A stretch of DNA of 12,493 bases from Lachnospiraceae bacterium (GTDB lineage Bacteria > Bacillota > Clostridia > Lachnospirales > Lachnospiraceae): NCBI GenBank assembly GCA_017613225.1, contig JAGAEH010000150.1, positions 1-12,493 on the forward strand. The letters run 5' to 3'. The position numbers were made by a program, and so were the translations under genes. Shown one piece after another: positions 7,601-12,493 of this stretch (within the stretch, counting starts at the first letter, position 1; the number at the start of each line of letters is the position of its first letter). Under the pieces are notes generated by a model. It made no database searches. It was not told the DNA's origin and saw nothing but the letters and a program-made list of their open reading frames with translations.

Positions 7601-8251
7601 CGCATCAAGCAGAAGCGGGATGAGATCAAGGCGCTGGGGCCGGTCAACGTCAACGCCATCGAAGAAGAACGGGAGCTTTCGGAGCGGTACACCTTCCTGA
7701 CCGGGCAGTACAACGACCTGCTGGCAGCCAGGGACGCCCTGCTGAACATCATCGAGGAACTGGAAAACGGCATGCGCAAGCAGTTCGAAAAGAACTTCCG
7801 CCAGATCCGCAAGGAGTTCAACACGGTGTTTCGGGATCTGTTCGGCGGCGGCATTGCCGATCTGCAGCTGATCCGGGAAGAGGGACAGGATCTGCTGGAT
7901 TCCGGCGTGTCCGTCATTGCCCAGCCTCCGGGAAAGAAGCTTCAGAACATGATGCAGCTCTCCGGCGGCGAGAAGGCCCTGACGGCCATCGCGCTGATCT
8001 TTGCGATCCAGAACCTGAAGCCTTCGCCCTTCTGCCTGGTGGACGAGATCGAGGCGGCGCTGGACGAGCCCAACGTGGACCGCTTCGCCAATTATCTGAA
8101 GCGGCTTAAGGCAAATACGCAGATCATCGCCATCACCCACCGCAGGGGAACGATGCAGGCGGCGGAGACGCTGTACGGCATCACCATGCAGGAGAAGGGC
8201 GTGAGCATACAGGTATCGGTGGATCTGTCCGATCCGCAGTACAACGACTGA
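4685..8251 (+). CDS. smc: Chromosome segregation protein SMC
   Basis: SMC is the ATP-driven condensin subunit that, with ScpA and ScpB, organises and separates bacterial chromosomes. The 1188-residue length is typical. In order: N-terminal head with MYLKKIEIQGFKSFANKT and Walker A GPNGSGKSN (31-39); first coiled coil (about 165-500) rich in E, K, Q and R; hinge (about 504-670) with ELAIETALGGKIQNIVVE and LSPGGAITGGAF; second coiled coil (about 675-980); C-terminal head with ABC signature LSGGEK (1092-1097), Walker B PFCLVDE (1115-1121) and the D-loop EAALDEPNV. Both halves of the ATPase are intact. The start has only a weak AGGA a few bases upstream, overlapping the rnc stop region, so translation is probably coupled. 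No scpA or scpB lies in the window. The rnc-smc-ftsY order is conserved in Firmicutes. Confidence 0.98.
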   Translation: MYLKKIEIQGFKSFANKTVFEFTPGITGIVGPNGSGKSNVADAVRWVLGEQSAKSLRGSSMQDVIFAGTEVRKPQGFASVTLTLDNADRGLSADYDEIVVTRKAFRSGESEYRMNGSVCRLRDIHEMFYDTGVGREGYSIIGQGQVDKILSSKPEERRELFDEAAGIVKQRKRKDAAIKKLEDEQNSILRVKDVIGEMEHRLGPLTKQAETAKTYLNLRDELKTYEVGAFFKESEDVTKKLSAADERIAVLEGDIQESKAALEKQRADYEEITAERERLESQIEEERELFNRESVRKQSAEGQIALLEEQIGALKKGADENKNRLITLEEDYKKRQEERQQLVEEKGKVNIAIDEMDDALTEDEEKLDEADDQIRILEHKLEKAQNELFSNTSERERLAADEQRIRTERSQLTERREAAEAGLEKAKEAAEAAAAKIGECDEKLEELEQKESEAADTLAGLRAAVEQEESCRDGLQQQLSETFRLYQAARSRLETLSALAERYDGYGESIKRVMDRKKDRPEIRGVVADIIRTEKKYELAIETALGGKIQNIVVEKEDTAKELIEYLKKNRYGRATFLPMDAVRGDSRYSRREALEEKGALGSAADLVQAAPEYAGIISSLLGRIQVVDNMDNAVAIARKYGYSINMVTLDGEHLSPGGAITGGAFRSNANLLGRGRQIADLKKEAKKHSEEAEEIKKHIAACEASLSARTLEADAANEALYALKIEQTEMTAKRSQLKAEEERQNAAKKAGEEELKSIAAQLLQLSYSQQKAEEETALAREKDEKRRTENETAGARLEQLRTDRQKLAEEISGKKQEYTRLTERDSFLLQNIRRLTAEAEALRKEKEELVKKGDPDGIRISEKMAELAAAKEVLEEADEAQKRSSARLKGAITRRDNYNRRQKEMIDERESSNERITALEKDLFRVQSQRERAQEAFDALVQNIWDEYGLTPEEAERLQYDGNLSLAELRRRIKQKRDEIKALGPVNVNAIEEERELSERYTFLTGQYNDLLAARDALLNIIEELENGMRKQFEKNFRQIRKEFNTVFRDLFGGGIADLQLIREEGQDLLDSGVSVIAQPPGKKLQNMMQLSGGEKALTAIALIFAIQNLKPSPFCLVDEIEAALDEPNVDRFANYLKRLKANTQIIAITHRRGTMQAAETLYGITMQEKGVSIQVSVDLSDPQYND

Positions 8252-8262
8252 CAGGAGGAAAC

Positions 8263-9216
8263 ATGGCAGGATTTTTGGCAAAGCTGAAACAGGTGTTCAG
8301 CTTCTCGGAGATAGATGAGGACTTTTATGACGAGCTGGAGGAGACCCTGATCACCTCCGACATCGGCGTGAATACTACGGAAGAGATCCTGGACGAACTG
8401 CGGGAACTGGTCCGGGAAGAAAAGATCAAAAAGCCCGCCGAGTGCCGGGAGGCGCTGGCGGAACTGATCAAGGAGCGCATGCGTCCCGGAGAAGGGGCCT
8501 ACGACTTCGAAAACGAGCCCTGCGTGCTGCTGATCGTGGGAGTCAACGGCGTGGGGAAGACCACATCCATCGCCAAGCTGTCGAATTATTACAAAGAACG
8601 GGGCAAAAAGGTGATACTGGCGGCGGCGGATACTTTCCGCGCCGGCGCCATTGAACAGCTGGGCATGTGGGCCCAACGCGTAGGGGTGGACATGATCGCC
8701 CATACGGAGGGCTCCGATCCCGCGGCCGTGGTCTTTGACGCGGTAGCGGCGGCCAAGGCGAGAGGCGCGGACATGCTGATCTGCGACACTGCCGGACGGC
8801 TGCACAACAAGAAGAACCTGATGGAGGAGCTGAAGAAGATCTACCGGATCCTGGAAAAGGAATACAGTTCCGCCAGGGTGGAGACCCTGCTGGTGCTGGA
8901 CGGCACCACCGGACAGAACGCCCTTTCCCAGGCCAGGGAGTTTGCCCAGGCCTCCAACGTGGACGGCATCATCCTGACCAAGATGGAAGGCACGGCCAAG
9001 GGCGGCATCGGCATCGCCATCGAGAGCGAGCTGAAGCTGGACGTGAAATTCATCGGCACCGGGGAAAAGCCGGAGGACATCAGCAAGTTCGATCCCAACT
9101 CCTATGTGGACAGCATCTTCGCGGAACCTGCGGAAAAAGAGGAAGAGGAAGTCGAAAATAAAGAGGAAGGCGAGTCTAAAGAGGAAGGCGGGTTTAATTG
9201 GAATAACGTGACGTGA
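8263..9216 (+). CDS. ftsY: Signal recognition particle receptor FtsY
   Basis: FtsY is the membrane-associated GTPase that receives ribosome-nascent chain-SRP complexes and hands them to the Sec translocon. The 317-residue protein lacks the long acidic N-terminal A domain of E. coli. It opens with a short helix MAGFLAKLKQVFSF likely to touch the membrane, then the N domain (about 20-75). The GTPase G domain follows: P-loop GVNGVGKTT (93-101), DTFRAGAIEQL (123-133), DTAGRLHNK (175-183), DGTTGQNA and TKMEGTAKGG (239-248), and FDPNSYVDSIF, where many homologs stop. About 30 further residues form an unusual acidic tail (E/K-rich, ending FNWNNVT). AGGAGG four bases before the ATG and an 11-base gap from smc support the start. 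No ffh or ylxM follows; a hairpin terminator does. Confidence 0.97.
   Translation: MAGFLAKLKQVFSFSEIDEDFYDELEETLITSDIGVNTTEEILDELRELVREEKIKKPAECREALAELIKERMRPGEGAYDFENEPCVLLIVGVNGVGKTTSIAKLSNYYKERGKKVILAAADTFRAGAIEQLGMWAQRVGVDMIAHTEGSDPAAVVFDAVAAAKARGADMLICDTAGRLHNKKNLMEELKKIYRILEKEYSSARVETLLVLDGTTGQNALSQAREFAQASNVDGIILTKMEGTAKGGIGIAIESELKLDVKFIGTGEKPEDISKFDPNSYVDSIFAEPAEKEEEEVENKEEGESKEEGGFNWNNVT
9159..9190 (+). repeat. Tandem 18-base repeat in the ftsY 3' end
   Basis: TAAAGAGGAAGGCG occurs at 9159-9172 and again at 9177-9190, an 18-base period that encodes KEEGES then KEEGGF. Related GAGGAAG copies precede it (from about 9139). The purine-rich, lower-GC stretch looks like growth of the acidic FtsY tail by short tandem duplication. 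Confidence 0.75.
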
Positions 9217-9245
9217 GACTGACGGATCACAGCAGCGCAAATAGA

Positions 9246-9275
9246 GGGCGGCCCCTGGGCCGCCCCCTTCTTTTC
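9246..9275 (+). terminator. Intrinsic terminator after ftsY
   Basis: GGGCGGCC (9246-9253) pairs perfectly with GGCCGCCC (9258-9265) around a four-base loop, followed by CCTTCTTTTC. The strong GC stem and T-rich tail fit a terminator for the tetR-to-ftsY run. On the opposite strand the stem is followed by TCTATTT, so it may also stop the convergent glgA transcript. Confidence 0.8.
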
Positions 9276-9294
9276 ACATAAAGTTATTGGCTGA

Positions 9295-10740
9295 TCACCA
9301 GCCGCAGACCTTGTCGTACAGGGCTTCGTACTTTCTGGCAGAGGCGTGCCAGGAGAAATCCTGCTGCATTCCGCGCTCCACGATCTGGTTGAAACGCCGC
9401 TTGTCGTCACGGAAGATGTGCTCCGCGTAGCGGATGGTGGCCATCATTTCGTGGGCGTTGTAGTTGGCAAAGGAGAAGCCGGTGCCGGTGTTCTCCACCT
9501 CGTTATAGGCCTGGACGGTATCCTTTAAGCCGCCGGTCTCGCGGACGATGGGCACGGAGCCGTAGCGCAGGGCGATCAGCTGGCTCAGGCCGCAGGGCTC
9601 GAACAGGGAGGGCATCAGGAAGGCGTCCGTGCCGGCATAGATGCGGTGGGAGACTTCCTCCGAATAGGTGATGCAGGCGGCGACGCGGTCCGGATAGCGG
9701 CCGGCGAAGTAGCGGAACATGTCCTCATACTTGCGGTCGCCGGTGCCCAGGATCACGAACTGCATGTCTTCATAGAGCATCTCCTCGAAGACGCGGGCCA
9801 CCAGGTCGAAGCCCTTCTGGTCCGTCAGGCGGGAGACGATGCCCACCAGCATCTTGTGAGGATCCACGGCCAGGCCGAACTGCTTCTGCAGCTCCTGCTT
9901 GTTGTGCTTCTTGTTGGTGCGGAAATTGCTCACGTCATAGGACTTCCAGATCAGCGGATCGTTGGCCGGGTCGAAGATCTCCGTATCGATGCCGTTGACG
10001 ATGCCGTAGAAGGCGTTGCTGCGGGCGGCCAGCAGGGGATCCAGACGTTCCCCGTAAAAAGGCGTCATGACCTCATGGGAATAGGTGTCGCTGACGGTGG
10101 TCACGGCGTCGGAATAGACGATGCCGCCCTTGAACATGTTCCCCTGGCCGAAGAATTCCAGCTTGTCGGAAGTGAACAGGTCGTCCGGGAAACCGGTGAA
10201 CTGCTTCATGTCCGGGATGTTCCACACGCCCTGGAACTTCAGGTTGTGGATGGTGATGACGCACTTCATGCCGGCATAGTACAGATCCCTGCAGAACTCG
10301 GTCTTCAGGTATACAGGGATCAGGCCGGTATGCCAGTCGTTGCAGTGGATGATGTCGGGCTGGAAGCCGATGGTGGGAAGCACCGCCAGAGCCGCCTTGC
10401 AGAAGAAGCAGAACTTCTCGATGTCGTAGCGGGCATCGGTGTAGGGCGAGCTGCCGGAATAGTATTCCTCGTTGTCGACGAAATAGTAAGTAACGCCGTT
10501 CATCTCCAGCTTGAAGACGCCCACGAAACGGTCACGGCCGTTGAAATACATATAGAAATTGGCGATCCAGTACATCTGATTGCGGTACTTTTCGGGAATG
10601 CACATGTACCTGGGAAGGATGACGCGCACGTCATAGTTTTCCTTATCGAAATATTTGGGCAGGGCGCCAGCCACGTCGGCAAGGCCGCCGGTCTTGATGA
10701 AGGGCACGCATTCGGATGCGGCCAACAAGATCTTTTTCAT
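9295..10740 (-). CDS. glgA: Glycogen synthase (ADP-glucose type)
   Basis: GlgA transfers glucose from ADP-glucose to the non-reducing end of alpha-1,4-glucan in storage glycogen synthesis (glycosyltransferase family 5). The 481-residue length is normal. Visible landmarks: KTGGLADVAGALPK (16-29), the nucleotide-sugar-binding loop; IHCNDWHTGL (131-140); TIHNLKFQG (163-171); GIVNGIDTEIFDP (246-258); SRLTDQKG (303-310); and LFEPCGLSQL (379-388) with Glu381 at the usual catalytic position. CAAGGGGGT (10754-10746) is a strong ribosome binding site just before the ATG. The gene stands alone: no glgC, glgD, glgB or glgP lies in the window, so the rest of the pathway must be elsewhere. It is convergent with ftsY and divergent from pgeF. 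The UDP-using family 3 synthases can be excluded by these motifs. Confidence 0.97.
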   Translation of the reverse strand: MKKILLAASECVPFIKTGGLADVAGALPKYFDKENYDVRVILPRYMCIPEKYRNQMYWIANFYMYFNGRDRFVGVFKLEMNGVTYYFVDNEEYYSGSSPYTDARYDIEKFCFFCKAALAVLPTIGFQPDIIHCNDWHTGLIPVYLKTEFCRDLYYAGMKCVITIHNLKFQGVWNIPDMKQFTGFPDDLFTSDKLEFFGQGNMFKGGIVYSDAVTTVSDTYSHEVMTPFYGERLDPLLAARSNAFYGIVNGIDTEIFDPANDPLIWKSYDVSNFRTNKKHNKQELQKQFGLAVDPHKMLVGIVSRLTDQKGFDLVARVFEEMLYEDMQFVILGTGDRKYEDMFRYFAGRYPDRVAACITYSEEVSHRIYAGTDAFLMPSLFEPCGLSQLIALRYGSVPIVRETGGLKDTVQAYNEVENTGTGFSFANYNAHEMMATIRYAEHIFRDDKRRFNQIVERGMQQDFSWHASARKYEALYDKVCGW

Positions 10741-10768
10741 ATAATACCCCCTTGATTTATTTGAATAT

Positions 10769-10798
10769 AATATAACATATTCCTGACGATTTATTCAA
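10769..10798 (-). promoter_or_regulatory. Probable glgA promoter
   Basis: On the minus strand TTGAAT (10798-10793) and TATATT (10774-10769) are separated by 18 bases; reading TTATAT one base earlier gives 17. The start would fall near 10762, leaving a leader of about 22 bases that holds the ribosome binding site. Confidence 0.6.
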
Positions 10799-10804
10799 GC
10801 TGTG

Positions 10805-10833
10805 TTGCAAAAAACCGGGGAGTCCATTATTTT
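10805..10833 (+). promoter_or_regulatory. Possible pgeF promoter
   Basis: TTGCAA (10805-10810) and TATTTT (10828-10833) have a 17-base spacer, each with four consensus matches. The start near 10840 would leave about 39 bases of leader. A perfect TATAAT at 10766-10771 on this strand has no suitable -35 and was not preferred. Confidence 0.4.
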
Positions 10834-10878
10834 AAAGACAGCTGAAGGTTTCGCGCCGCGCTTTTTGAAAGGCAGAAG

Positions 10879-11736
10879 ATGAACGAAGACAGCAGGCTTT
10901 CCGCGCTGGAAAGCGGGAACATGATCATTCACGGTGAAAGCGATCCGCCTTTTCTGACCTTTCCCGGCCTGGAGAGGACCGGGCTGGTGACCCACGCCTT
11001 TTCCACCAGGCTGGGCGGAGTCAGCAGGGGCTGCTTTTCCTCCCTGAACTTCGGCTGGGGTACGTCGGACGAAAAGGATAACATCCGGGAAAACTTCCGC
11101 CGCATGGCGGTATCTCTGGGAACCGTGCCGGAGCGAATGGTGACGACCCAGCAGACCCACACCACCAATCTCCGCGTCGTAACGGAAGAGGATGCAGGAA
11201 AAGGGACGGTCCGGGCCAGGGACTATTCCGACGTGGACGGCCTGATCACGGACCGCAGGGGCCTGATGCTGGTCACCTATTTCGCGGACTGCGTGCCCCT
11301 GTATTTTCTGGATCCCGTAAAGAAGGTCATCGCTCTGAGTCACTCCGGCTGGAAGGGCACCGCGGCCGGCATGGGAGAGGTGACGGTGCGGCGCATGGGC
11401 GAAGAATTCGGCTGCGACCCGGCGGACATCCTCGCCGCCATTGGCCCTTCCATCTGCCGGGACTGCTATGAGGTAGACAAGGCAGTGTACGACGGATTTA
11501 AGGGTTCATTCTCCGAGATCGAACTTGGGCGGATCTTTGCGCCGGGCCGTCCGGGACACTTCCAGCTGGACCTGTGGCTGGCCAACCGGCTGATCCTGGA
11601 AAGGGCGGGGATCCGGCCGGAGCACATTGAGACAGCGTGCCTCTGTACGGCCTGTCACAGCGAAATCCTGTTCTCCCACAGGGCCACCGGCGGGAGACGC
11701 GGACTGATGTGCGCTTTTCTGGCATTAAATAATTAA
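10879..11736 (+). CDS. pgeF: PgeF/YfiH family protein (laccase domain, multicopper polyphenol oxidase-like)
   Basis: This is a 285-residue member of the YfiH/DUF152 family, once called laccase-like. Members are reported to act in purine nucleoside phosphorolysis or deamination, and E. coli YfiH as a peptidoglycan-editing factor that removes wrongly inserted serine; which applies here cannot be told. The conserved metal site is complete: His94 in QQTHTTNL, Cys138 in FADCVPLYF and His155 in ALSHSGWKGTAAG. Also present are TRLGGVSRGCFSSLNFG (43-59), DVDGLIT (118-124), AIGPSICRDCYEV (187-199), and the C-terminal CLCTACHSEILFSHRATGGRRG. The start has AAAGG six bases upstream; a later ATG at 10921 is possible but less well placed. 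It appears to be a single-gene transcript between glgA and the citrate lyase genes, without a convincing terminator behind it. Confidence 0.92.
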   Translation: MNEDSRLSALESGNMIIHGESDPPFLTFPGLERTGLVTHAFSTRLGGVSRGCFSSLNFGWGTSDEKDNIRENFRRMAVSLGTVPERMVTTQQTHTTNLRVVTEEDAGKGTVRARDYSDVDGLITDRRGLMLVTYFADCVPLYFLDPVKKVIALSHSGWKGTAAGMGEVTVRRMGEEFGCDPADILAAIGPSICRDCYEVDKAVYDGFKGSFSEIELGRIFAPGRPGHFQLDLWLANRLILERAGIRPEHIETACLCTACHSEILFSHRATGGRRGLMCAFLALNN

Positions 11737-11784
11737 TCAAACAAAACATGTTTTTAAATTTATATAGGTTTTTCATCTGACACG

Positions 11785-11816
11785 TTGTTTTTTACCGAAG
11801 GAAAGTATAGTATAAG
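11785..11816 (+). promoter_or_regulatory. Probable citDE promoter
   Basis: The AT-rich spacer has two overlapping -10 candidates, TATAGT (11806-11811) and TATAAG (11811-11816). TTGTTT (11785-11790) is a possible -35, 15 bases before the first and 20 before the second, so spacing is not ideal. A regulator may help the polymerase here, as citrate lyase operons are often induced. Confidence 0.45.
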
Positions 11817-11820
11817 AATA

Positions 11821-11849
11821 GGTTTGACCGGCTTCGAAGCGGCCAAACC
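11821..11849 (+). other. Stem-loop in the citD leader
   Basis: GGTTTG (11821-11826) pairs with CAAACC (11844-11849). After an A-C mismatch, CC/GG and GCT/AGC continue the stem with one bulged G and a TCGA loop. It starts about where transcription should begin, so it would cap the 5' end of the cit mRNA. No U-run follows, so it is not a terminator. AGGAGGAG (11870-11877) remains free for ribosome binding. Confidence 0.5.
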
Positions 11850-11882
11850 AGGCAATCATTTCTTTGATGAGGAGGAGCTCTC

Positions 11883-12203
11883 ATGCAAGTAAAAGACACT
11901 GCGATGGCAGGCACCCTCGAATCCAGTGATGCTCAGGTCACGGTAGAACCCGGCACCAACGGCATCGAGCTGTCCATCGAAAGCAGCGTGATCAACCAGT
12001 TCGGCAGAAAGATCAAAGCTACTGTACTGGAGACTCTGGAGCGTCTGGAAGTTACCGACGCGAAGGTGAAGGTTGTTGACAAAGGCGCTCTTGACTGCAC
12101 TCTGAAGGCAAGAGTAGAAGGCGCGGTATTCCGTGCGTCCGGTTACAGTGAAGATGAGATCACTGCCGGCAAGAAGCTTCCGTGGGGAGGTGCTATCCGC
12201 TAA
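11883..12203 (+). CDS. citD: Citrate lyase acyl carrier protein (gamma subunit)
   Basis: CitD is the acyl carrier of citrate lyase, the complex that splits citrate into acetate and oxaloacetate in anaerobic citrate fermentation. The product has 106 residues, near the usual size. It begins MQVKDTAMAGTLESSDAQV; Ser14 in GTLESSD corresponds to the serine that carries the phosphoribosyl-dephospho-CoA group in known CitD. VLETLERL and KVVDKGALDCTLKARVEGAV (63-83 region) are typical of the family. A strong AGGAGGAG lies five bases before the ATG. The stop and the citE start overlap by one base (TAATG). The related malonate decarboxylase carrier MdcC is unlikely because citE follows. CitC, CitX and CitG, needed to acetylate, attach and make the prosthetic group, are not in the window. 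Confidence 0.95.
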   Translation: MQVKDTAMAGTLESSDAQVTVEPGTNGIELSIESSVINQFGRKIKATVLETLERLEVTDAKVKVVDKGALDCTLKARVEGAVFRASGYSEDEITAGKKLPWGGAIR

Positions 12204-12493
12204 TGAATCCTAATTTAAACAGATTAAGAAGAAGTATGATGTTTCTGAATGCTCAGAAACCCAGCCTGATCAAGGATCCCTACATCTACAAGCCCGACTC
12301 CATCATGCTTGACCTTGAGGACGCTGTTGCCGAGAACCAGAAGGACGCCGCCAGATACTCCCTGTATCACGCCCTGAAGGAAGTCGATTACCGCGGCTGC
12401 GAGCGCGTCGTCCGCATCAACGGTCTTGAGACCGCTCACTGGAAAGAAGACATCCGCGTCTGCGTGGCAGGCCGCTGCGATTCCATCCGTATC
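12203..12493 (+). CDS. citE: Citrate lyase beta subunit (citryl-CoA/citryl-ACP lyase), N-terminal part
   Basis: CitE cleaves citryl-ACP to acetyl-ACP and oxaloacetate. Only the first 97 residues are present, the gene running off the right edge. They begin MNPNLNRLRRSMMFLNAQKP and include DSIMLDLEDAVAENQKDAAR, the hallmark acidic motif of the HpcH/HpaI-CitE TIM-barrel family, and RVVRINGLET with the conserved Arg. The ATG shares one base with the citD stop, and GGGGAGG (12184-12190) lies inside the end of citD, so translation is coupled. The alpha subunit CitF would be expected next, outside the window. Codons ending in T and A are commoner in citD and the start of citE than in the smc region, though both still favour G and C. 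Confidence 0.94.
   Translation, partial: MNPNLNRLRRSMMFLNAQKPSLIKDPYIYKPDSIMLDLEDAVAENQKDAARYSLYHALKEVDYRGCERVVRINGLETAHWKEDIRVCVAGRCDSIRI

Noticed and set aside
4691..8281. Two long open frames on the minus strand (651 and 491 codons) opposite smc and the start of ftsY
   Set aside because: They are the mirror of a GC-rich coding strand with few stop codons. Their translations are rich in L, Q, D, H and G runs with no recognisable domain, and no ribosome binding site or promoter fits.
9646..10755. 369-codon open frame on the plus strand opposite glgA
   Set aside because: The translation is a V/D/H/G-rich shadow of glgA with no family motif; the glgA protein on the other strand is complete and conserved.
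10845..10867. GC-rich CGCGCCGCG followed by CTTTTT before pgeF as a terminator
   Set aside because: Only a three-pair stem can form, which is too weak, and no gene upstream on this strand needs it.
11743..11754. AAAACATGTTTT palindrome after pgeF as a terminator
   Set aside because: It has no GC stem and no room for a loop, so it would not form a stable hairpin; it lies in a generally AT-rich spacer.
1..12493. Mobile element, CRISPR array, toxin-antitoxin or phage genes
   Set aside because: No direct-repeat array, terminal inverted repeats, transposase, integrase or small paired genes were found; the window is housekeeping and metabolic genes throughout.

Overview
The window looks like chromosomal DNA of an anaerobic Clostridia-type Firmicute, probably near Lachnospirales. 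This rests on the gene order plsX-acpP-rnc-smc-ftsY, strong AGGAGG-type ribosome binding sites, sigma-A-like promoters in short AT-rich spacers, and Clostridia-like SMC, PgeF and CitD/CitE proteins. Third codon positions are mostly G or C, so the genome is GC-rich for the group. That bias also opens long meaningless reading frames opposite the real genes. The taxonomic placement is an inference from protein character, without a database search.

Layout. (1) Positions 1-1826, minus strand: a proton-translocating NAD(P)+ transhydrogenase operon, read right to left as pntAa, pntAb and pntB (pntB runs off the left edge). A terminator-like hairpin lies between pntAa and pntAb. (2) Positions 1827-2070: a divergent control region with one promoter for pnt and one for a TetR-family regulator, plus two AT-rich or imperfectly spaced inverted repeats. 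(3) Positions 2071-9216, plus strand: a compact run tetR-plsX-acpP-rnc-smc-ftsY covering phospholipid precursor synthesis, RNA processing, chromosome organisation and membrane protein targeting. It ends at a GC-rich hairpin at about 9246. (4) Positions 9295-10740, minus strand: a solitary glycogen synthase, glgA, convergent with ftsY. (5) Positions 10879-11736, plus strand: pgeF (YfiH/laccase-domain protein), divergent from glgA. (6) From 11883, plus strand: citrate lyase genes citD and citE (citE cut by the right edge), with their own AT-rich promoter region and a leader hairpin.

How the genes work together. PlsX and ACP act in the fatty acid to phosphatidic acid route. The transhydrogenase on the other side of the tetR promoter can supply NADPH, which fatty acid synthesis consumes. 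TetR control of both sides is therefore a reasonable but unproven idea. Citrate lyase gives acetate and oxaloacetate from citrate, and GlgA builds storage glycogen; together they suggest a fermentative carbohydrate and citrate metabolism.

Nothing here looks like a new defence, mobile or secretion system. The items most worth a second look are an Asn in place of a metal-binding Asp in RNase III, a stem-loop just before rnc, an acidic repeat-built C-terminal tail on FtsY, and the divergent pnt/tetR control region. No tRNA, rRNA, CRISPR array, insertion sequence or attachment site was seen, and no gene-free stretch exceeds 300 bases.
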